A stretch of DNA of 64,000 nucleotides from Algiphilus sp. (lineage in GTDB: Bacteria; Pseudomonadota; Gammaproteobacteria; Nevskiales; Nevskiaceae): the NCBI RefSeq assembly GCF_023145115.1, contig NZ_JAGLEJ010000036.1:1-64000 (forward strand), in the 5' to 3' direction. The position numbers and the translations under genes are program-made. Below the pieces are notes generated by a model that was not told the DNA's origin, made no database searches, and was given only the letters and a program-made list of their open reading frames with translations. This document shows, one piece after another, positions 25,384-33,711 of the stretch (within the stretch, counting starts at the first letter, position 1; each line of letters begins with the position of its first letter).

Positions 25384-25423
25384 GCACCAGGATGGCGCGC
25401 CGCGCGCTGCTCCGGAATGGTGC
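25384..25423 (-). promoter_or_regulatory. Two NtrC-like enhancer sites upstream of narK
   Basis: 25384-25398 reads GCACC-N5-GGCGC and 25409-25423 reads GCTCC-N5-GGTGC. Each differs by one base from the GCACC-N5-GGTGC palindrome. They are 25 bp apart and about 75-125 bp upstream of the sigma54 element, a normal enhancer position. Confidence 0.6.
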
Positions 25424-25459
25424 GTTTCCCCACGACAGTGCAACCGGCCCCGGACCGGG

Positions 25460-28147
25460 TCATTCGGCGACGGTCACCGCCTCGCTGATGAGACCGCGGA
25501 TCTCGGGCAGGCAGGAGCCACAGTTGCCGCCGGCCTTCAGCAGATCGGTGACCTGCGCGGGCGAGGTCAGCCCCTTCGATTCGATGGCGTCGACGATGGT
25601 GCAACGCCCGACCCCGAAGCAGGAGCAGACGGTCGGCCCGGTATCGGCGCCGCGCGGCGGCTCACCGGCGAGCAGCGCGGCGCGATCGGCGCCGGACACG
25701 CGCTGCTTGCCGAACTGCTCGGCCAGCCAGTTGCGCGCCGGCAGGTCGGCACGCGGCGCGATGAACACGCAGGCCTCGACACGGTCGTCCACCAGCCAGA
25801 TGGCGCGATAACTGCCGTGCGCGGCATCGACGAAATCGATCCAGTCGGCGTCCCGCGGCGCACCGGTCAGCGAGCGCGCCCATTGCGCGCAGTCGGCGGG
25901 GGGCTCCAGGCCGGCGAGCTCGTAGCGGTTGAACGAGACCCCCTGCACCCGGACCCACCACGGGACATCGTTCACCGGAATGGCATGCCGCGCCATCGCG
26001 AAGCCGAACCAGCCGGCCTCGAACGGCGTCACGCGCGCCGGCGTGTGCTTGAACTCGGGCTCGCCCGAGACCGGGTCCACCACCGGATTGACCAGCGCAC
26101 CGACGCGCGCATCGGATGCGGTCTGGCTGTTCCAGTGGATGGGCACGAAGATCTCGCCGCGCTTCATCTCGCCGGATTCGGTGGCACGAACGACGAGCGA
26201 GCCCCACGGCGTCGAGACCCGCGCCAGGCGGCCCGCCTGGACACCGACCGCGAGCGCGTCGGCGGGATGCATGTCGACCACCGGCTCCGGCCGATGGCTC
26301 GCCAGCGTCGGTGCCAGCCGCGTGCGCGTCATGGTGTGCCACTGATCGCGGACCCGGCCGGTGTTGAGGATCATGGGGTACGCGGCACTGGGCGAGTTCG
26401 CCGGCGCCCGCGGCACCGTCGGCACGAATCGCGCACGGCCGTCGGGATGCGAGAAGCGACCGTCGCCGTAGGGCCGCGACGGCTCGGGCGCGGGACGCGC
26501 CGGCACCGGCCACTTCACCGGCTCCAGCGCATCGTAGTCCGCCCGCGACAGGCCCGCCAGACCACCGATATCGAACACCCGTCGCGCCTCGGCATCCGGG
26601 CCGTTCCCGAATGCGGACAGCCGCGCGTGCTCGTCGAAGATGGCATGCGCATCGGGGTAGTCGAAGGCATCGCCGTGACCGAGCCGACGGGCCAGATCGC
26701 AGATCGCCCACCAGTCCGGACGGGCCTCGTCCGGCGGAGCCCGGAACGGGCGCTGGCGCGAGATCACGCGCTCGGAATTGGTCACCGTGCCGTCGCGCTC
26801 GCCCCAGGTGGCGGCCGGAAGCTGGATGTCGGCGCAGCGCAGCGTATCGGTATCGTTGACGGCTTCCGACACCACCACCAGATCGCACCGCTCCAGCGCG
26901 GCCCGCACGCGATCGGCATCGGGCAGGCTGACCAGCGGATTGGTCGCCATGATCCAGATCGCCCGCACCCGGCCTTCGTGCACGGCCTCGAAGAGATCGA
27001 CGGCCTTCAGGCCGGGACGCTCCGCCATCGCGGGCGACTGCCAGAACCGCTGGACAAGGGCGCGATGCGCGGCATCGTCCAGACTGAGATGGGCGGCGAG
27101 CTGATTGGCCAGCCCGCCCACTTCGCGCCCGCCCATGGCGTTGGGCTGACCGGTGATGGAGAACGGACCCGCGCCTGCCCGCCCGATCCGACCGGTGAGC
27201 AGGTGGCAGTTGATGATGGCGTTGACCTTGTCGGTCCCGCTGCTCGACTGATTCACGCCCTGCGAGAACAGCGTGACGGTGCGCGCGCGCTCCGCGAACA
27301 GGGCGAAGAAGGCGCGCACGGCGTCCTCCGGCAGCGCGCAGTCGCGCGCCACCGAGGCAACGTCGCATCCACGGGCCACGGCGTCCAGCGCGGCCTCGCT
27401 GTCGCGGCAGTGCGCGTCCACGAAGGCTTGATCCACGCAGTCGTTGTCGTGCAGATAGCGCAGCAGCCCGTTGAACAGCGCCACATCGCTGCCCGGCGCC
27501 AGTGGCAGGTGCATGTCCGCGATGTCGCAGGTCGCGGTGCGGCGGGGGTCGATGTTGACCACCCTGAGATCGGGCCGGGCCTCGCGCGCCCGACTCAGGC
27601 GCTGGTAGAGCACCGGATGGCACCAGGCGAGGTTGGAGCCCACCAGCACCACGAGGTCGGCGTTCTCGACGTCGGAGTATTCGACCGGAACCACGTCCTC
27701 GCCGAAGGCACGGGTGTATCCCGCGACCGCGGACGACATGCAGAGCCGCGAGTTGGTGTCGATGTTGGCGCTGCCGATGAAGCCCTTCATCAGCTTGTTG
27801 GCGACGTAGTAGTCCTCGGTCAGCAGCTGGCCGGAGACGTAGAACGCCACCGCGTCCGGGCCGTGCGCCTCGATGACGCGACCGAAGCCCTCGGCCACCC
27901 GCGCCATGGCGGCGTCCCACGAGGCGGGAGCGTGTGCCGCTCCCTTGTGCGGTCGCATCATCGGCTGGCGCAGCCGGGTGTCGTCGATGACCGTCTCGGC
28001 GAGCGTGCTGCCCTTGACGCACAGGCGTCCGTGGTTGGCTGGATGATCGTCGTCACCGGCGACGCGCCAGCCTCCGGCCGCCGACTGCACCCGGACGCCG
28101 CAGCCCACGCCGCAATAGGGACAGGTGGTGCGAACCGCGTCGTTCAT
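25460..28147 (-). CDS. nasA: Assimilatory nitrate reductase catalytic subunit
   Basis: An 895-residue cytosolic molybdopterin enzyme that reduces nitrate to nitrite. The N-terminal CPYCGVGCGV (Cys9, 12, 16 plus a later RLCVKG Cys) binds a [4Fe-4S] cluster; the molybdenum bis-MGD fold follows, with VGSNLAWCHPV and a C-terminal molybdopterin-binding beta-barrel. The last 60 residues are a BFD-like [2Fe-2S] domain (VCSCFGVGRCTIVDAI and GGNCGSCLPEI). There is no Tat signal, as expected for the assimilatory form. The ATG at 28147 is fixed by the cluster motif. It is the last gene of nirB-nirD-nasA; electrons probably come from the flavoprotein encoded just upstream. Confidence 0.96.
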   Translation of the reverse strand: MNDAVRTTCPYCGVGCGVRVQSAAGGWRVAGDDDHPANHGRLCVKGSTLAETVIDDTRLRQPMMRPHKGAAHAPASWDAAMARVAEGFGRVIEAHGPDAVAFYVSGQLLTEDYYVANKLMKGFIGSANIDTNSRLCMSSAVAGYTRAFGEDVVPVEYSDVENADLVVLVGSNLAWCHPVLYQRLSRAREARPDLRVVNIDPRRTATCDIADMHLPLAPGSDVALFNGLLRYLHDNDCVDQAFVDAHCRDSEAALDAVARGCDVASVARDCALPEDAVRAFFALFAERARTVTLFSQGVNQSSSGTDKVNAIINCHLLTGRIGRAGAGPFSITGQPNAMGGREVGGLANQLAAHLSLDDAAHRALVQRFWQSPAMAERPGLKAVDLFEAVHEGRVRAIWIMATNPLVSLPDADRVRAALERCDLVVVSEAVNDTDTLRCADIQLPAATWGERDGTVTNSERVISRQRPFRAPPDEARPDWWAICDLARRLGHGDAFDYPDAHAIFDEHARLSAFGNGPDAEARRVFDIGGLAGLSRADYDALEPVKWPVPARPAPEPSRPYGDGRFSHPDGRARFVPTVPRAPANSPSAAYPMILNTGRVRDQWHTMTRTRLAPTLASHRPEPVVDMHPADALAVGVQAGRLARVSTPWGSLVVRATESGEMKRGEIFVPIHWNSQTASDARVGALVNPVVDPVSGEPEFKHTPARVTPFEAGWFGFAMARHAIPVNDVPWWVRVQGVSFNRYELAGLEPPADCAQWARSLTGAPRDADWIDFVDAAHGSYRAIWLVDDRVEACVFIAPRADLPARNWLAEQFGKQRVSGADRAALLAGEPPRGADTGPTVCSCFGVGRCTIVDAIESKGLTSPAQVTDLLKAGGNCGSCLPEIRGLISEAVTVAE

Positions 28148-28253
28148 GGACGACCGCTGCCGGCGCCGACCGCGCGCGCGCCCGTGGCTTGCGCGCCGCG
28201 CCATGGGGCACCGGCGCGCATGAATTCCGGACCGGGGATCAATCGACTGCCCC

Positions 28254-29840
28254 TCAGGCCGCCTCTTCGCAGTACGCTGCGCCGAAGAGCAGGCGCGAGC
28301 GCATCGCGCTGACATCGGCTCCGGTACGGATGAGGTCGAAGTACCACGGCCCGTCGTCCGTATCGCCGAACAGCACCGTGCCCACGACGCGGTTGCTGCG
28401 CAGGATCAACCGCTTGTACAGGCCGCGCCGCGGATCGTGCAGGACCAGATCCTCGGTATCCTCATCGCCGTTGATGTCCCCCGCGGAGTAGACCTTGACG
28501 CCGCTGATCTTGAGCTGCGTGCCGCTGACCGAACCGCGATAGCCCTTGCCGCCCTCGCCTGCCAGCTGCCCGGCGCAGATGCCCGCCTGCTCGTAGAGCG
28601 GCGCGACCAGCCCGTAGGTCGAGCCGCGGTGCTCGACGCACTCGCCGACGGCGTAGATGCGGGGGTCGAAGGTCTGCAGAGTGTCGTTGACCAGGACGCC
28701 GCGCCCGCACGCCAGACCGGCGTCGCGCGCAAGCGCGATGTTCGGCCGGATGCCGATCGCGATCACCACCAGATCCGCGGGGACCGACGTTCCGTCCGCC
28801 AGCTCGACCCGCTCGACCCGCCCCGCGCTTCCCGCGATGCGCCGCGTCTCGGCGCCCAGGCGCACGCGGATGCCGCGTTCGGCCAGGGTCGCCTTCAGCA
28901 TGGTGCCGGCCTTGACGTCGAGCTGGCGCTCCATGAGGTGATCGGCGAGATGCAGCACCGTGACGTCCATGCCGCGCGCGCACAGGCCGCTGGCGGCCTC
29001 GAGACCGAGAAGCCCGCCGCCGATCACGACCGCGCGCCGGCGCTCGGCCGAGGCCGCGATCAGCGCATCGACATCGTCGAGGTCGCGGAAGGTGGTGACG
29101 CCGTCGAGCTCGGCACCGTCGATCGGAGGGATGAGGGGATCCGAGCCGGTCGCGATGAGCAGGCGGTCGTACTCGACTTCCCGTCCCGACGCCGAGCGCA
29201 CGCACCGCCGTGTACGGTCGATGGCGACGACGGCATCGCCGGCGTGGAAGGTGATGGCATTGTCGGCATACCACTTCGACGGATGTGTGGTGACGGCCTC
29301 GGCATCCTGCTCGCCGGACAGCACGCTGGACAGCTGGATGCGGTTGTAGCTGCCGCGCGGCTCGGCGCCGAAGACCGTGATCCGGTAACGTGCCGGCGCA
29401 CGGTCCAGCAGCTCCTCGACGGCGCGCATGGCCACCATGCCGTTGCCGACGACGACCAGCGAAGCCGGCTCCTCCGGCTGCGGGGCCGGCGGCAGATAGC
29501 GGCGCTTGGGCACCGCCTCCAGCCAGATGTCGCCGTCCTCGACCTTCACCGGGTAGGCGTCCACCGAGTTGCCGGCGTCCTCCAGGCAGCGCCCGGTGGC
29601 GAGACTGAAATGCTGCTTGTAGATCGGCGACGCGACCACGCGTTCCCCTTCCAGGCCCCCGACGATGCCTCGCGACAGTACGTTGGCGCCGGAGAAGGGA
29701 TCGTGGTTGTCGATGGCGCGTACCGTTCCATCGTCGAGCCGGAAGATCGCGATCTGCTTGCCGTCGACCAGCGCACAGACGCCGGTATCCGGCACGATGG
29801 CGTCCACCGGGCAGATGCGTTGCCAGTTGCGGTCCGCCAT
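28254..29840 (-). CDS. NirD domain fused to an NAD(P)H/FAD oxidoreductase
   Basis: A 528-residue fusion. Residues about 5-110 are the NirD form of a Rieske-like fold (NHDPFSGANVLSRGIVGG and ASPIYKQHFSL), the small subunit of NADH-nitrite reductase, which lacks cluster ligands. From about residue 127 a FAD-dependent pyridine nucleotide-disulfide oxidoreductase domain follows (VVVGNGMVAMRAVEELL for FAD, VVIGGGLLGLEAASGL for NAD(P)H). It may serve both NirB and NasA as electron-transfer partner. The ATG at 29840 overlaps the nirB stop (ATGA); a GTG one codon upstream (29843) is also possible. The C-terminus is 106 bases from nasA. Confidence 0.88.
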   Translation of the reverse strand: MADRNWQRICPVDAIVPDTGVCALVDGKQIAIFRLDDGTVRAIDNHDPFSGANVLSRGIVGGLEGERVVASPIYKQHFSLATGRCLEDAGNSVDAYPVKVEDGDIWLEAVPKRRYLPPAPQPEEPASLVVVGNGMVAMRAVEELLDRAPARYRITVFGAEPRGSYNRIQLSSVLSGEQDAEAVTTHPSKWYADNAITFHAGDAVVAIDRTRRCVRSASGREVEYDRLLIATGSDPLIPPIDGAELDGVTTFRDLDDVDALIAASAERRRAVVIGGGLLGLEAASGLCARGMDVTVLHLADHLMERQLDVKAGTMLKATLAERGIRVRLGAETRRIAGSAGRVERVELADGTSVPADLVVIAIGIRPNIALARDAGLACGRGVLVNDTLQTFDPRIYAVGECVEHRGSTYGLVAPLYEQAGICAGQLAGEGGKGYRGSVSGTQLKISGVKVYSAGDINGDEDTEDLVLHDPRRGLYKRLILRSNRVVGTVLFGDTDDGPWYFDLIRTGADVSAMRSRLLFGAAYCEEAA

Positions 29841-32386
29841 CACGCTTCCTCCACGGCAACCGGGATGCCCTTCAGCCGGGCGCGTTCCTCGCTGGTCGCG
29901 GGGCGCTTCTGGCCGCGCTCCTCCACCAGCAGGACGTGGTCATCGCCGCCTTCGGCGTTGACGAAGGTGCGGAAGCGCGCGCGAACCGTCGGATCCTCGA
30001 CCGCAGTGCGCCACTCGCACTGATAGGTATCGATGAGGTGCGCCATCTGCTGCTCGAGCTCCTCGGCGATGCCGAGACTGTCGTTGATGATCACGTCCTT
30101 CAGATAGTCGAGCCCACCCTCCAGGTTGTCGCGCCAGGTGCTGGTGCGCTGCAGACGCTCGGCCGTGCTGGCGTAGAACATCAGGAAGCGGTCGATATAC
30201 CGGTACAGGGTCTCGGTATCGAGGTCCGAGGCCAGCAGTTCGGCGTGGCGCGGCTTCATGCCGCCATTGCCGCAGACGTAGAGGTTCCAGCCGCGCTCGG
30301 TCGCGATGACGCCGACATCCTTGCTCTGCGCCTCGGCGCACTCGCGCGTGCAGCCGGAGACCGCGAACTTGAGCTTGTGCGGCGCGCGCAGGCCCTTGTA
30401 GCGGTTCTCCATGTCGATCGCCATGCCCACCGAGTCCTGCACGCCGTACCGGCACCAGGTCGATCCGACGCAGGACTTCACGGTCCGCACCGCCTTGCCG
30501 TAGGCATGGCCCGACTCGAAGCCGGCCGCGATCAGCTCCTCCCAGATCATCGGCAGCTGATGGACCTGGGCGCCGAACAGGTCGATGCGCTGCCCGCCGG
30601 TGATCTTGGTGTAGAGGTCGTACTTCTTGGCGACACGCGCGAGGACCTCGAGCTTCTCCGCGGTGATCTCGCCGCCGGGCACGCGCGGCACCACCGAATA
30701 GGTACCGTCGCGCTGGATGTTGGCCAGGAAGTGGTCGTTGGAATCCTGCAGGCCGGCGTGCCTGGACTGCAGCACGAAGTCGTTCCAGCAGGTGGCGAGG
30801 ATGCTCGCGACCGCCGGCTTGCAGATATCGCAGCCGTGGCCGCGGCCGTAGCGCGCCAGCAGATCGTCGAAGCTCTCGACGTGCTCGACGCGGACGATGT
30901 GGAAGAGCTCCTGCCGCGAGTACGGGAAGTGCTCGCAGAGATGATCGTTGACCGCCACGCCCTGCTTGACCAGCTCGGCCTTCAGGATCTTGGTGACCAG
31001 CGGCAGACAGCCGCCGCACGAGGTCGCCGCCTTGGTGCACGACTTGAGCGCGCCCACCGAGGTGTTGCCCTCGGCGATGGCGCCGCACAGCGCGCCCTTG
31101 GTGACATCGTTGCAGGAGCAGACCTGGGCGCCGTCGGGCAGCGCATCGACCCCGGTAGCGCCGGCGCCCTCCTCGTCGGCCGAGCCCAGCAGCAGGCTCT
31201 CGGGCTTCTCCGGCAGCGGCATGTCGTTCTGCATCATGGTCAGCCAGTCGGAGTACGCCTCGGCGTCACCGACCAGCACTCCGCCGATCAGGCGCGTGCC
31301 CTCGGCGTTCATGACCAGCTTCTTGTAGACGCCCGCGCGCTCGTCCTGGAACGCCATGGTGCGCGCGCCCTCGGTAACGCCGTGGGCGTCGCCCAGCGAG
31401 GCGACGTCGACGCCGAGCAGCTTGAGCTTGGTGCTCATGTCGGCGCCGGCGAAGCGCTGTGCGTCATCGCCCAGTACGTGGGCGGCCGCCACCTTCGCCA
31501 TGTCGTAACCCGGAGCGACCAGTCCGTAGATGCGGCTCTCGAAGAGCGCGCACTCGCCGATGGCGTAGATGTCCGGATCCGAGGTCAGGCAGTGATCGTC
31601 GATGCAGATGCCGCCGCGCTCGCCCAGGGTCAGGCCCGCCGCGCGGGCGATGTCGTCGCGCGGCCGGATGCCGGCGGAGAACACGATCATGTCGGCCTCC
31701 AGCGAGCCGCCGTCGGCGAACTCCATGCGATGCCGGCACGCATCGCCATCGACGATGCGGCTGGTATTGGTGGCGGTGTGCACCACCACGCCCAGTTCCT
31801 CGATCTTCCGTCGCAGCAGCGCGCCGCCGGCATCATCGACCTGCACCGCCATCAGGCGCGGCGCGAACTCGATGACATGCGTCTCGAGGCCCATGTCCTT
31901 GAGGGCCTTGGCGGCTTCCAGTCCGAGCAGGCCGCCACCGACGACGACGCCCACCTTCGAGCGCGTGCCGGCTTCGGTCATCGCCTCGAGATCCTCGATG
32001 GTGCGATAGACGAAGCAGTCGGGTCGGTCGGCGCCCTCCACCGGCGGGACGAAGGGATACGAGCCGGTCGCCAGGACCAGCCGGTCGTAGTCGATACGCT
32101 CGCCGGCCGCGGTGACGACCGCGTGCCCCTCGCGATCGATCTCGACCACCCGGGTGTTGAGATGCAGCACCACGCCGTCGCCGTCGTAGAAGCCGTCGGC
32201 CACCAGCGACAGATCCTCGGCGCTCCGGCCGCTGAAGTAGCTCGACAGCTGCACGCGGTCATAGGCCGGGCGTACCTCCTCGCCGAGGACGGTGATGCGC
32301 ACTCGGTCGCCGCCGTCGGCGCGCAGGCGCTCCACCAGACGGTGGCCCACCATGCCATTGCCGATCACCACGATGTGCTTGCTCAT
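29840..32386 (-). CDS. nirB: NADH-dependent nitrite reductase large subunit
   Basis: An 848-residue cytosolic enzyme that reduces nitrite to ammonium with six electrons from NAD(P)H. The N-terminal FAD/NAD domains start IVVIGNGMVGHRLVERL. A BFD-like [2Fe-2S] domain lies near residues 420-465 (VCSCNDVTKGALC and SCGGCLP). The siroheme-[4Fe-4S] cysteines are Cys639, Cys645, Cys679 and Cys683 in the CX5C and CX3C pattern. An AGGAGGTG site sits just before the ATG at 32386; the longer frame to 32530 runs through the leader terminator and is rejected. It is first in nirB-nirD-nasA. Confidence 0.97.
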   Translation of the reverse strand: MSKHIVVIGNGMVGHRLVERLRADGGDRVRITVLGEEVRPAYDRVQLSSYFSGRSAEDLSLVADGFYDGDGVVLHLNTRVVEIDREGHAVVTAAGERIDYDRLVLATGSYPFVPPVEGADRPDCFVYRTIEDLEAMTEAGTRSKVGVVVGGGLLGLEAAKALKDMGLETHVIEFAPRLMAVQVDDAGGALLRRKIEELGVVVHTATNTSRIVDGDACRHRMEFADGGSLEADMIVFSAGIRPRDDIARAAGLTLGERGGICIDDHCLTSDPDIYAIGECALFESRIYGLVAPGYDMAKVAAAHVLGDDAQRFAGADMSTKLKLLGVDVASLGDAHGVTEGARTMAFQDERAGVYKKLVMNAEGTRLIGGVLVGDAEAYSDWLTMMQNDMPLPEKPESLLLGSADEEGAGATGVDALPDGAQVCSCNDVTKGALCGAIAEGNTSVGALKSCTKAATSCGGCLPLVTKILKAELVKQGVAVNDHLCEHFPYSRQELFHIVRVEHVESFDDLLARYGRGHGCDICKPAVASILATCWNDFVLQSRHAGLQDSNDHFLANIQRDGTYSVVPRVPGGEITAEKLEVLARVAKKYDLYTKITGGQRIDLFGAQVHQLPMIWEELIAAGFESGHAYGKAVRTVKSCVGSTWCRYGVQDSVGMAIDMENRYKGLRAPHKLKFAVSGCTRECAEAQSKDVGVIATERGWNLYVCGNGGMKPRHAELLASDLDTETLYRYIDRFLMFYASTAERLQRTSTWRDNLEGGLDYLKDVIINDSLGIAEELEQQMAHLIDTYQCEWRTAVEDPTVRARFRTFVNAEGGDDHVLLVEERGQKRPATSEERARLKGIPVAVEEA

Positions 32387-32510
32387 CCGGCACCTCCTGA
32401 ACGAACGGTCGCGGGTATCGGGCCCGGACGCTCTGCCCGGGCCGCGAAGCGGATCTTTCTGCTTGCTCGATAGATGGTCGGAGTTCCCATATGCGAATTC
32501 GTCTCTGAAA

Positions 32511-32569
32511 CAGAAAAGGCGTCCACACATGACGGCCCCGGTTGGGGCCGATCACGCATGGACGCCTTT
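32511..32569 (-). terminator. Leader terminator (attenuator) in front of nirB
   Basis: On the minus strand an 11 bp stem (32559-32569 with 32515-32525) encloses a second GC hairpin (ggcccc/ggggcc) and is followed by a T-rich tract (ttttctgttt). It is placed between the sigma54 promoter and nirB. Confidence 0.88.
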
Positions 32570-32635
32570 GTCCATGGCTCCGCTGGCAACGCGAAGCCGA
32601 TCTCGTCTGTGGTGCGGGCCGGTCGTTCGACCCGC
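32557..32635 (-). promoter_or_regulatory. ANTAR-type two-hairpin antiterminator in the nirB leader
   Basis: On the minus strand hairpin P1 (32614-32635) has an 8 bp stem with one G-U pair and the loop AACGAC. Hairpin P2 (32557-32576) has a perfect 7 bp stem and the loop AAAGGC. Both loops have six bases with A1 and G4, the rule for RNA bound by ANTAR regulators. The second arm of P2 is part of the terminator stem, so P2 formation prevents termination. NasT, encoded just across the spacer, is the likely ligand. The P1-P2 linker is about 37 bases. Confidence 0.82.
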
Positions 32636-32657
32636 GCGATTCTGCACAGGCTTAAAC

Positions 32658-32672
32658 GCAGGATTCATGCCA
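32658..32672 (-). promoter_or_regulatory. Sigma54 promoter for nirB-nirD-nasA
   Basis: Minus-strand TGGCATGaatcCTGC, with -24 and -12 elements correctly spaced. Expected transcription start is near 32646, upstream of the antiterminator hairpins. I found no clear NtrC palindrome further upstream. Confidence 0.8.
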
Positions 32673-33131
32673 CCCGGGGAAGACTGATGGCGCGGCTTCG
32701 CGGGCGGCACGGACGGCGCATGCCCCATATCGAGGCATCGATGCCGGGCATGCGATCGATCGTGGTGCTCGACGCCACACGATGGGGCGCGTCCGCACCG
32801 CCGCAGCGCCGCGGCGGCATCGCCACGCCGGACCGCGACGGACCGCCCGGGTCACCGCGATGGCATGCGGGTTGCATCGATGGTTCGCAAGTCCGCACGG
32901 CCCTAGTCGTGCGTCCAATCGAACGCATTCCGGACAACGGCGTCCAGCACTGCGGTGCAATGGGCGCCGTTTCTTTTTCGTCACCATGAATCGAACCGAG
33001 GAATCCGCTTCAGGCAGCACCGATCCGGCGCGGAAGGCATCGCGATGCCCGTGCCCGGCTCCCCTTGCAGCGTCCGGGCCGCGTCTTGCGAATACCGGAT
33101 TCGCCCCTGCCCATGAGCGGCACGATCACCT

Positions 33132-33701
33132 ATGCGAATAATGCTGGTGGATGATGACCCCGAGCGCTGTGCTTCCATCGAGGCCTCGCTGCGCGAACTG
33201 GGGCACGAGATCGTCGCGATGGCTCCGACCGATGCCAATCTTCTCGATGCGGTCGAGCGCCGCCAGCCCGACGTCATCCTCATCGATGTCGATGCGCCCG
33301 GTCGCGACACGCTGGAGTCTCTGCGCCAAGTGCACCGCAATCTGCCCCGCCCCATCGTGCTGTTCGCCGAGAGCTGCGAACCCGCCACCATCCGGCAGGC
33401 GGTCCGCGCCGGCGTGACCTCCTACGTCGTGGACGGCATGAGCCCGGCCCGCCTCAAGCCGATCCTCGACGTCGCCATCGCGCGCTTCGAGGAATTCGAG
33501 GCCCTGAAGCGGGAACTCGAGGACACCAAGCTCAAGCTGGCGGACCGCCGCGACGTCGAGAAGGCCAAGGGGCTGCTCATGAAGCGCCGCGGTCTCGACG
33601 AGGACACGGCGTACTCCCAGCTGAGACGGTTGGCAATGACGCGCAACCTGAAGATGGGCGATGCCGCCCGCGCCATCATCTCTGCCGCGGAACTGTTGTG
33701 A
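33132..33701 (+). CDS. nasT: ANTAR-domain antiterminator of nitrate assimilation
   Basis: A 189-residue RNA-binding regulator. The receiver-like domain (1-120) keeps the acidic pocket (Asp7-9) and candidate acceptor Asp52 in LIDVD. A helical linker (about 115-135) leads to the ANTAR domain (about 130-189) with EKAKGLLMKRRGLDEDTAYSQL-type helices and a final AARAII. When nitrate releases it from NasS, NasT binds double hexaloop hairpins in leader RNA and blocks termination. Eleven bases separate it from nasS. The five attenuated leaders of this window are its probable targets. Confidence 0.93.
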   Translation: MRIMLVDDDPERCASIEASLRELGHEIVAMAPTDANLLDAVERRQPDVILIDVDAPGRDTLESLRQVHRNLPRPIVLFAESCEPATIRQAVRAGVTSYVVDGMSPARLKPILDVAIARFEEFEALKRELEDTKLKLADRRDVEKAKGLLMKRRGLDEDTAYSQLRRLAMTRNLKMGDAARAIISAAELL

Positions 33702-33711
33702 GGCATTCCAC

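Larger units (their letters stand above)
24986..25459 (-). promoter_or_regulatory. narK control region: upstream sites, sigma54 promoter, attenuator leader
   Basis: No gene is seen in these 474 bases. On the minus strand the order is: two near-consensus NtrC-type sites, a sigma54 element, about 75 bases of leader, a hairpin with a six-base loop, an intrinsic terminator, and about 175 bases of further untranslated sequence before narK. Confidence 0.75.
32387..33131. promoter_or_regulatory. nirB/nasT divergent control region
   Basis: No gene is seen in these 745 bases. The half nearest nirB holds its sigma54 promoter, double-hairpin leader and terminator. The half nearest nasT (32700-33131) holds several short palindromes (for example atcgatcg near 32755) but no promoter for nasT that I can name; sigma54 and good sigma70 elements were not found on the plus strand. 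Confidence 0.6.

Noticed and set aside
25262..28312. 1016-residue plus-strand open frame opposite nasA
   Set aside because: nasA on the other strand has all cofactor motifs; this frame has none.
32387..32530. N-terminal extension of NirB by 48 residues
   Set aside because: The extension would be encoded by the leader terminator, and the ATG at 32386 has an AGGAGG site directly upstream.
33001..33131. Sigma54 promoter for nasT
   Set aside because: A TTGC occurs near 33065 but the matching -24 GG element at the required distance is missing.
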